Shown here in pieces: positions 54,318 through 64,000 of a DNA stretch of 64,000 bases. This DNA comes from Lichenostomus cassidix (Eukaryota > Chordata > Aves > Passeriformes > Meliphagidae). Position numbers and translations under genes: made by a program. The notes under the pieces are model-generated. The model made no database searches, was not told the DNA's origin, and saw only the letters and a program-made list of their open reading frames with translations. Each line of letters opens with the position of its first letter. Position 1 is the stretch's first letter. The stretch covers positions 54,898,797 to 54,962,796 of the forward strand of contig CM039184.1 in assembly GCA_008360975.2 (NCBI GenBank), written 5' to 3'.

Positions 54318-57185
54318 CCACTTTCCCAATATGCAAGTAGTATGTTTTCTCTACAAACCAAATGAAGGTTGGAGTTAACATAAGAAAATGGCCCTTATGC
54401 ACAGGCCACTTAACAGCCTCAGGAAAACTGTCAGTAACAATGTGACTTGGTCAATATATGTAGGAAAATGACTGGAGATCAAATGCAGGCCACTGAAGAT
54501 CACTAATACAAAGGATTATAATTCTATCCTCAAAGCCTCTTCAAGCTCTCAATAAAATTATAAGCCTGGAAATGTGCAAGTGTTATGACTAGGTCAGTAC
54601 ACAAAGAATCCTGAAATACCAGGGATTCTTTGCATCCCACGATATATTAAACAAAACCCAGACCCCTTTCTCTTTCCAAAGGGCTTTGTTCAAACAAACA
54701 CATATAGAAGAGGTCTTCAATGCTATTCTTCACATAGCATTTAGTCAACTTGCAGAACTTGTTATAGTTGAAGTCTATTTAAAGACTTCATCAGCGTTTA
54801 AGAGTGAGATGTAAGCATGGGAACAGAATTCAGATTTTAAGGATCATGGGAGTAGAATAGGCAAAAATGACTGTTGTTTTAACCTTGTTTGTGCACATTC
54901 CTATGGTTTAGAAATGTATGTATGGGCCTAGAGATATGTGGATATATGTGCACATATATACACACACCTACACAAATATCTTAGTATGGCATATATTGTA
55001 TATTAAATTGCATGCAGAACTGAAAATATGTGACAATCCAACTACAAATAATAAAACTGCAGTTGTACAGTACTTACAAAACTTGGACAAAAACACTTCT
55101 AAATATTCCCAAGATTATTATATCTAACAGCGTATCAGCGAGTTTCTGATGGCGACACATTGAGCCTATCTCCCAAGCAGGGCTGGAGCTTGCTGTCTCA
55201 TACATTCACAGTAAAAGCTCAGTGGAAAGAAAACCAAAATATCTAGAAAAAAGCAATTTAGGAGTGGCATAATAGGAGCAAGCATTCTCACCATTGCTGT
55301 CAAATTTATTGAACTGTTTTTGCTACAGGATATTAATTGGGTCATGGTTTAGATTATCATTGGCACAGCCTTCTGAAACATCTTGTGTGGCAAATACCTT
55401 TATTGTATAGTGTCTAAGCCTGTCCATTTTTGTAAATCCTTTTCCAGATACTTAAAAAATAGGATTTCATCGAATGCACTTCATTTTAGTATTCACAGGT
55501 GTATGGCCCTAATATCTTCAGAACTATACTGAAAGCTGAATCACCTCATGTGGGGTGCTCAGGGGCACTTGAAAACTCCTTATTATTCACTCTTGGCTGT
55601 GAATCCCACATAATGATTGGACATTGAAGTTTTAAACAGGTTTACATTTTGAAAAATGCCCACTTCAAATGGTAAAATCAATGTAGCACTACCAGGCACA
55701 CTGCAGCCAAATGGCTTGCAAACATCATTAAACATCACCAGGCATTTTTAGATCATGGTCAGAGCTTGATCTGAGTACTCTAGAAAAGCACACAGAAGCA
55801 GGACTTTTTCAGCTGTGACATGTGACAGCAGAAAAGTAAGGAAACTTTCCCCTTTTATTTGCAAATTCTATGCATGGTGAATCATATCCTTAGAGTTTTA
55901 GTTAAAAAGTCCATAGCAAATAGGAAACAGGATTCAAAGAAAAGGACATGGTAAATGGGGTAGCCATGTAGCAAAATATTAATGTAAAAAATCCTATGAA
56001 CATAGAAGTTAGCTTCAATTACAGTACAAGATTTAGTTATAAAGGAAAGGTAACATTAATGACAGACTTGTACACAGTATCAGTAAAAAGAAAAACATGA
56101 AAAATTCAAGATGCAATCCAAATGTGTACATCAGATACTCAATTTCTGAATAAAGATACAAATACCAGAAGAACAAACCAAGATAAACCAAATGGAAGGT
56201 CTTGTACAGCTAATGGATAATTTTAATAACTGTTAATATTAGCTGCTAATAGATCTATATTCTGAATGGAACATTGACATGGCCAAAATAAAACTGTTTT
56301 GGAAAAAGTTAGTAGAAAAGGCAAGTGTATTATGGGACTTGGAATCTGAAGCACTGAAGAATATAGTTTCCTGGTAAAGAATCCTCTCCTTCAGCATCCT
56401 GAAGAACCATTGTGTTATTCAGAATTTAAATGAGACAAAGTGAAAGGGAATAAGTAATTTTGTTGAAATGAAAAGATAGTGACGAACGTGAAACACTTAT
56501 TGGAGAAAATACCAGATTTACCAAGTTAGGCTTCTTGGCTTTACTGGAAGGAAATCTTAGAGAGTTTCCTGATTTGGGAAACAATACAATGTTTAAAGAG
56601 ATTACTTTAAATTATCAAAATACATTGTCAAAAAAAGTCTCAATTCAAGGACGCTTGACACCAATGTGTGAGGACATTCTTTTATTCATCTAATAATATT
56701 GTAACTGAGGCTTCTGTAAGAGCTTGGCTAACTACGTTTTTGAAAGATGGGAACATTTCTGTATGTAGGAAAATAGGCAACAGACTAGTTTGTTTAAAAA
56801 TAAGTAGCGGATAAAGTGTCAAAAAACCTATGAAAAGCTTCCAAAGTTTAATTAGAACCAGCAATAATTCTTTTCATAAGACATCTTGCTTAATTAATCT
56901 AGGGAGTCTGTATTCTGCTATGGAGCAGCATTGAAACCAGTGGAACTCTGTGGTTGGCACAAATGAACACAACCCTCCAAGCTCAAGACAAATATTTACT
57001 GAGATTTTGCACAGAATATGATGCAGAGTTAAACAGCCAGACAACATTATTAAATACTGATGTATACTGATATAGCTAACCAAAGCTACTTGTTTGCTAG
57101 ATTCACAGGTGAGTTTTTGTTTCCTCTGAGTGTGTTAATTCACTCTCATGACTTGATAAGATTATAAATCACAAAAAACTTAATA

Positions 57186-57540
57186 ATAGAATACCATGTT
57201 GATCCCTCAAGGATCACCTCTTAGCAAAAGCAGAACAAACAAGAAGGCCCAGCACCCTATCCACCTGAATCCTGAAAGTGTCTAATGTTGGGGAATCCAC
57301 CACTTCCCTAGGAAGATTACTCCAATGAATCAGTGTTATCATTGTAAAAAGTTTCCCTCTTTTTTAATTCTAATTGGAGTAACTCCTACCCATTATCACT
57401 CCCCTTTTCCATGTGGCTCCTTGTAAAAAAAAGGGAGTCTCCATTTTCCTTGAAGCCACCCTTTTCAATACAGGAACAGGGTAATAAGGTCTCCTCAAGC
57501 CTTCTTTTCTCAAGGTGCAACAGATCTGTAACTCTGGATT
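57186..57540 (-). mobile_element. CR1 retroposon fragment
   Basis: The reverse strand carries typical CR1 wording: CTGAAAGTGTCTAATGTTGG, GGAATCCACCACTTCCCTAG, TGTGGCTCCTTGTAAA, AGCCTTCTTTTCTCAAGG. It is diverged, has lost the clear terminal tail and lies in the same orientation as SLIT2. The ORFs at 57386-57583 (minus) and 57411-57686 (plus) overlap it. Confidence 0.8.
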
Positions 57541-60500
57541 TTCCAATGTATAGACATGTAGTACAACAAATAATTAATAACAAGGCAATAAGGGGAAAAA
57601 GGAATTACATCTTTCTCATTTTGAGTAAGTGGGCAAAAAATTTAAAATACAATCAAATAAAGCAAAGTCAGTTACTACACTTCTGAATGAAGAGGAGAGC
57701 TCTTACAAAAATGGACACAGGCTTCTGAATATAATAGCACATTGCTAATTACAAGCAAGCTTATGAAGAAACAAGTTTAAAATCACAAATTATTAGCAAA
57801 GCTGAGTTTGATATTCAGACAAAAACTAGACACAATGCAAAAGCAACAGTAGTCAGTTTTAATTATCAAAAAGCAGTTTTTTCCTAGAAGACTTATTCCC
57901 TCTTCCAAAGTCAAAGTACCAAATACCTATCACAGACTAGAATAGAAATGTATTATCTGTGTGCTTACCCATTTATTTCAGCTTCTGTGCTCGGTTATGG
58001 TATACTGTGAGTAAACTTCTGCAGTGTTTATGCTTTCACAATTATGTATCACTACCTGACTCTGTGACTGGAGCTCTCTGTTTAATACTCTGACTCAAAT
58101 AGCCAACAGAGTGCAGAAGTGGTTGGAAAATGTCAGTGCTGTTTAACAAACTATATACAGAAAAATGCTGCGTTTTTATTAAGTCTTGAGTTTGATATAG
58201 AGTATACAACATAAATTATTTCAGGTCTTGAGCTCAGTATTCAGAAAATACAAATAAAAATATCTACTACATGAGGGACAAAACTTCTTAGAAATAACGG
58301 AAGTTTACAGTCACAGTAGGATGCAGTTTTTAACTATAAATCTGAACTTTTTTTTTTAAATTTAATTTTAGAGTTGAATTGCTGGACTGTTCCTATCTTT
58401 CACCACCACATAAGTCGTTTTAGCTATCCCCCATGTTGTGAATCTCAGTGTAAGATGGGGCTTATTTAGTTTAACATTTCTATTTCTTTTACATATGCTG
58501 TTTAGTAAAAGCAAAGACATAGTCACTTTTAGGCAGGTGAGCTTTAAGATAATGAAAGTAAAGAGGAGGGTGCATTGTAAACCAGAATGAGTAATGGCAG
58601 TGATTAAGCCAGTAGCAGGTAGTTCAGCTTGCCACAAATATAATGTATATTTCCTCTTTATGCAAATACAGAAAAATTACTTTAAGACTTGAGCTTTTAA
58701 TATAAAATAGTCATTAAAAGAATATTAAGCTAGAAGAAATAGAAAATTTTACGAATTATAAAAAGTAAGAGTAACAAATGTATCTCTTTATTCTAAGAAT
58801 CTAAAAATTGCAAAAATCAGACACCCAAAGTTTATCATAAATCTCTTCAATATTACCTTTCTTCTACCGTAGCCCCAGACTAATATGGTAATTTCAGTTT
58901 CTTTAGATATTTACAGCAAATAAAAAGCCACAGAAATGATGAGCAAGAAGATTGCCATTTTATACTCCAGCATATTTTCTAGTATCACAATCTATCAAAA
59001 AAATTAAAGTGAAACAGGGCTATAACACAGAGAATACATTAGCAGGGAACCAAGGGATGACTTCAAGGTGAGAAGAATAAGGATGTCAGAACACAGTAAT
59101 GTAAAGTTTTTTTAGTCCTGTATCAGTATCTGCACAAATTTTTAGTACATCTGAAAAGAAGACAATGAATTCAGTATTAAAGTACTCCTGCACAGTGATC
59201 TGCATCTTCAACAACATGCTTTTGACATGTATTCACAGCAACAATCAAGTGCCTAATTTGAGGATTTGCAGTGAGCTTTCTAAATTATATCTCTATACAA
59301 TTTATTTGGTCATTTGTAATAACTGAAATCCATGCACCTTTAAGAAAAGGAAAGTGAGAAACCAAGGTAGATGAAAATAGGCTTAAAAGACAACTGACCT
59401 TTTTCCACTTCATTCAGATTAGCAGCTTGCAGTGACAAAGACAGAAGAGACAAGAGACTTTTTACATTGTAATACAACAGCATAGCACATTAAGCTAATG
59501 CACAACTATAGCAGCAGAGAGGTTGATATAGCAAAATGAAGCAAGCTTCAAAGTTTCACCTACAGCAGAGCAAAACAAACAGAAAGGTAAGAAGTACATG
59601 CTATCAGTGGCATAAGAGAGGCTTTACTTCTGGATCAGTTAGTTCTGTGATCTAAATGACTGAGGACAATGAGCAAGAGAAATGATTATCTGTAATCTAT
59701 AGAATGTACATAAAATGACCTGAAGTTTACTAGACTGGGGTTAAAATAAAGGAGATAGATGGTAATGTTGAGAGAATAGCAAGATTAAAGAGTGCAGGAC
59801 ATAGTGAGGTATTTTAAATGTTTTATTTCTCTAAGTTTCATTAGACACCCTGAATGTCTGTTGATTCCATTTGCTTACTGTTGTTTCACAGTTACAGTCT
59901 GTGATCTTAAGAAAGCTCATATAATAGTGCAAATACCATTCTTTGTCTTTCCACCTGTAGCTGTGGTGGTTGCTGTAAAACTTAACTGAGGCAGAGCAAA
60001 ATGGATTCCTGATTCTTAAGCAACAACGCAATAAGCTTTTTTAATTGCTTTTTTTTAAAACAGCACAACAGAGTCGAGAAGTGTAAATTTTCAAGGGATT
60101 GTTAGAAAAGTCAGAAAGAGACTGTTAGGTTTTACAGTACAACATTCTTTGCAGTTCATTTTGGACTCTAACAAGCCTTCCACATTAAAACAAAACTTTA
60201 TAGAAGAATTATTTACGTTTCGTACCAGCAGGTTTCAACTGACTTCCTTATACTGTGCTGCTGAAATGTAAAGCATATTTGCAGAAAACCATTCACCAGA
60301 AAAACACTCTGGGCTGGTGCACTTCCATATTGGGTACATAGATGCTGTGACATCTTGAACAAAGACACTTCAGAGTATTGCCAACAGAATTAAAAGGGAG
60401 CAGTACAAGCCTATAGTAGCAGTTTCCTAGTATATACACTGTGCCACTCTCCAGCAGCTTACAACTCAGGGACTTTCTGAGCTAGAGATCAGTATCTTGG

Positions 60501-63260
60501 AATTTTTAAAAATCTTTGTATATACCGACTATATAGCCTGTTTTCCTGATTGTTAATCTACTTTTGCCCAGCTACTATGTGAATTCATTTAGTGAAAAAT
60601 ACGTTTCATAAAAAACCAAAAAACTATTGGAAATATGGATATCTGATTTTAACCTGTTAGAACAGATATCAAAATCCATATGTTTACAAAGTACCTCATG
60701 AAAATCACTCTATACATTCTTTACAGAGATTCTTTATCTTTCAACTCAGGTTGTAGGCTAGAGAAAATGAAAAGTTCCACAAATAATTTGGTACCTCACA
60801 CACACTTGAGGGCATCTGTACAATTACTTTATATTCTGAACCCTTTTGAGATCCTGATGTACCCAGACTGCTTTCAGTGTACTTCTTAATACCGAAGGGT
60901 ATTTTATTGTGCAAGACCATGGATGACAGATGTGAAGACCCCTTGGCTAGCTCCATGTTTTTTTACATTTTCATCTTATAACTAATTTCAAAAATCACCT
61001 AGGATCTCACACATTGTGCCCTATTCTTAGATGCTTTGTATGATAGATAGCATATTTTAGAATTTTGTAGTTTATTCTGGAAAACCTGAATTTTTGCTGT
61101 GATTACTATAAAATGAGTTGAGATTCTAGTGATGCATTTAAAAAAAAGTGTTGAAAAAAGTCTGATAAGCTAATGTAAATTCTCAACAGTTTTTAACAGG
61201 GAGGCTAAACTTATTGATTAGAAATAGATTGTTTTGATTTATTTTAGACCTGGTGAGAAGAATCTCACCTACTCAGGTGTCTTACTGACTTCACTAGAGA
61301 TTATGAGTAGCCATTGAATCTGTAAAACTCACACTGTGGTTATGGTAAAATTACGCACACTTATGAAACAAATTTTAAAATGCATTTTCTTGCATTTTGA
61401 CAAAAGAAGCACAACTCCAATACAAATATCAAACATTTTATAAATATTTCTTCTCTCCTTTTTGCTCTATCCATAGAGATGTATAGAGAAATACTTCAAT
61501 TTTTTATTTCAACTGTAAATTTAAAATTTACACTTAATTTACATACTCCAAAAATGCAACAGGCACACTTAATCAAAGTTTTAGGCTAGCACATATAGAC
61601 AATCCTTTCTATCCACTTTATGGATATTTAATAAAAAGCAGTCCTTCCCATGGCATATTATAAATCCAGCGAACTATTGATTCTAGCTGTTAAAGGCACC
61701 CCAATAAAGGCTGAAAATGTAGAAATAAATGACACAGGTAAAAAGACCTTCAAAGTTGCAGAGGAGGAATGCACTTGCAAATGAAGTATCTCCTATGTAT
61801 TAGATATATGAAACTTCTTAGCATGAAGCCACTGAAGAGGAACACTGCTCTGATATGACTTTGCTTTGAATCCTTCCAGTCTATGCAAGAGAATACCTGA
61901 TCCCACTTTTAAAAGATAGCAATTGATTGCAGGGGAGCCAAAGCTTGACTCACATATACCTGAAATACTAGTTATGGAGAAACAGAAAACACCTATTTCT
62001 ACTTACTGAGGCTGTTACCTGTTATTCCCAAGTCTTGAATTGTCAGTTGCTCTTAGGTATTAAGGTATTGGTACTTGGAAAAAAGGTATTTATCTTAGCA
62101 GAAGATTATGTCTGTCCTTCCAGATATGGATCATCCACTTACTAAAGAGCTTATGGCTTTTGTACTGTTTTAGATACTGTAGCTTATCCTGCATGGGGAA
62201 ATTTCTACCAAACATTCATCCAGAATAAATACTGGATGAATAGCTATATCAGATTATGAAGTTGTATCTCTTATACTTGTTTTTTAACATCTTCACTCAC
62301 TCTACATTCCCAACATTTAACTACTGGCTTTAAATTTGAATACCCTAAAACATGGGAGCAATGCAACAGTTTGCAGAACTAGCGATAGAAACGCATTGGA
62401 TTAGAAAGGAATTAGCTGGGTTTTCAATAAATGAAATTAATTCATCCATTCACCTGTCCCTACAGTTTTCCAGAGCTCAACTTTGATTGATTGATTAAAG
62501 TAAAAATATAGAATGACTCAGTAGAGTTAATTCCCAAATTACAGAGGATCTGACATTTTTTTTTCATGCATTTCAAATCATAGTGAATTTAAGCTCTATG
62601 TTCTTCTAGTGGTCAGTTAGCTGATAGAAAATAGATCTGTCTAGTTAGAAAAGCTATAAAACATATCAATGCAAACAATAGATCCTACTTCCTCTGTGCT
62701 GCTATTCAAACTATCCTCCATTCCCACAGAGACCATGACAGCAAGCAAGAGATCCTCTGTCACAAAGAGGATATGCTTTGGCTTGGCTGCTGACTGACAG
62801 AAACAAATGATTAGACATTTGTCTTTTTACTCTGTGCAGGAAGCACCACATTTGGTATTAATATTTCTGGCAGAGTACAGGACAGCATCCAGGGGTGCCA
62901 AAAACAGTTCCCCAATGGCACAGACCAATTCTTTATAGTGAAATGAGGATTACAGTTTAAAACCAGAGTATTTATCAGATTTCTACAGCTACTGATGTCC
63001 TCCACTGGGCAAACAGTAGGGAGGGACACATTTTGAATGACCTTTTGAATATAAGAATGCTGTGATTTCAAAACTAAAAAAGGAATTAAGTAGTGGATAT
63101 TAAGACTAGTTTTGACTACAAACCATATAGGAGAAAAATATGGAGGGAAACCTGGTATTAGGTCAGTTGTAGAGTAACTACCAATTCAGCTGCAAAGTGG
63201 AAAACATTACTGTTCTACTAGGAATTCTTGAATTCCTTGTGTTTTCTCTTATACGCCTAC

Positions 63261-63400
63261 CTGTATATTCAGGTGGACAAAGGCAAGTATAGTTATTAAT
63301 TCCATCCACACAAGTGGAATTGTTCTCACAGTCATTGTCTTCACAGTCATCAACATTTACTTCACAGTTTTCACCTTCAAATCCATCTGCACAAGTGCAC
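63261..63400 (-). CDS. SLIT2: SLIT2 exon: EGF2 end and EGF3
   Basis: A 140 bp exon with acceptor CTGTATTGCAG and donor GTAGGC. It encodes [40 protein letters not shown] and CPPEYTG. EVNVDDC...G-I-N-N-Y-TC is a calcium-binding EGF signature. It is nearly identical to human SLIT2 (CADGFEG for CPEGFEG). NNST and NNYT are possible N-glycosylation sites. The donor GTAGGC is a weaker match than the other SLIT2 donors here. Confidence 0.95.
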
Positions 63401-64000
63401 CTGCAATACAGAAAACCAAATAACCACATGGACATTTTAGGTGGGGAGTCCAGACAAGGAGTTGCGTAATTAATAGGTACAATATTTCATAATCACTATT
63501 CCTTAAAAAAACATGGTTGATATAATGTAAAAAGCTGTCATAATAAACAATCCCAACTTTTCATTTTTTAAATTACAGAAAAATGCTTCTAAAGTCATAC
63601 CTTAGTCTTTAGTTTAAGGGCCCTGCTAAATTAAATCATGGAGCAGTCCTTTTGAAAAGCATGATATTATAAGATTATATTTTTTATGGAAAGTGATCCT
63701 TTTGGTTTTTTAAGGTTAAATACATGGAAAATACTGTGGAATCAGTGATTAGTACATAACAGTAGTTTTCCACAATCATTCAGTTACATGCACCAATATA
63801 AAACTCTCTTTTACATACATGCATTCATATAAAAAACCAAAGCCTGTATAAATTCTTTGTAGCAGTAATTTTTTTTTTGCTTTTAATTATTTGTTTATGG
63901 AAAACAAATACATTAAAATAGATAGTAAATCTAAAATTCACTCAAACATGATTACACATACATTTTCATGTAATTTGCACTATATATAATTTCTGAAGCT
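63401..64000 (-). other. SLIT2: SLIT2 intron (partial) to right edge
   Basis: AT-rich intron upstream of the EGF2/3 exon. No further exon was found before the window ends. Confidence 0.85.

Larger units (their letters stand above)
52852..63260 (-). other. SLIT2: SLIT2 intron, 10.4 kb, with one CR1
   Basis: The longest intron in the window, between EGF3 and EGF4 exons. It contains a CR1 fragment at about 57186-57540 and an (AAAT)n microsatellite at 54291-54317. No small RNA or alternative exon was recognised. The ORFs of 60-91 codons inside have no domain features. Confidence 0.85.
31042..64000 (-). other. SLIT2: SLIT2 gene, 3' portion (last nine coding exons and 3' UTR)
   Basis: Gene-level entry. 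SLIT2 is a secreted axon-guidance and vascular ligand for ROBO receptors. Joined exons give 546 codons from the end of EGF2 through EGF3-6, laminin G, EGF7-9 and the C-terminal cystine knot, equal in length to the matching part of human SLIT2 (1529 residues). SLIT2 rather than SLIT1 or SLIT3 is indicated by [48 protein letters not shown] and [10 protein letters not shown]. Every exon junction preserves the frame. The LRR domains, and the intron that hosts mir-218-1 in mammals, lie beyond the right edge. EGF numbering follows mammalian SLIT2. Confidence 0.97.

Noticed and set aside
52852..64000. mir-218-1, which lies in a SLIT2 intron in mammals
   Set aside because: The mature miR-218 sequence was looked for and not seen. 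Its host intron is in the LRR-coding part of the gene, beyond the right edge.

Overview
The window is vertebrate nuclear DNA, almost certainly from a bird. It has long AT-rich introns with GT/AG boundaries, several CR1 retroposon fragments with the avian 3' tail, and a roughly 1.06 kb LTR of an ERVL-like family that I recognise from bird genomes. There are no bacterial operons, and nearly all ORFs without splice sites are chance or shadow frames. The species cannot be named from sequence alone.

Two protein-coding genes are present, both on the minus strand, in the order SLIT2 (right, upstream) then PACRGL (left, downstream). This matches the gene order I know for human 4p15.

PACRGL occupies about 1 to 9.66 kb. 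It has a CpG-island promoter (about 9.29-9.73 kb) and a predicted non-coding first exon with a strong donor at 9277. The first coding exon starts at 6725, followed by four more coding exons (4993-5057, 3838-3928, 2442-2576, 717-824). The last 45 or so codons lie beyond the left edge. The promoter carries a nearly perfect RFX X-box palindrome, as expected for a ciliary gene, and a 13-copy CCGTG microsatellite beside it. A two-codon upstream ORF ends two bases before the chosen start codon.

About 9.74-31.04 kb is a gene-free intergenic stretch in which I see only simple repeats and a possible conserved non-coding block near 12.1-13.2 kb.

SLIT2 occupies about 31.04 kb to beyond the right edge. 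The last nine coding exons are resolved base by base, and all splice phases join in frame. They encode the end of EGF2, EGF3-6, the laminin G domain, EGF7-9 and the C-terminal cystine knot, then a stop at 32664 and an estimated 1.6 kb 3' UTR. That is 546 codons, the same as the matching part of mammalian SLIT2. The known proteolytic site between EGF5 and EGF6 is preserved. SLIT2 introns hold the LTR (39.7-40.8 kb, opposite strand) and three larger CR1 fragments.

I found no sign of a novel multi-gene system. The most informative observations concern the PACRGL promoter and 5' leader and the LTR inside SLIT2.
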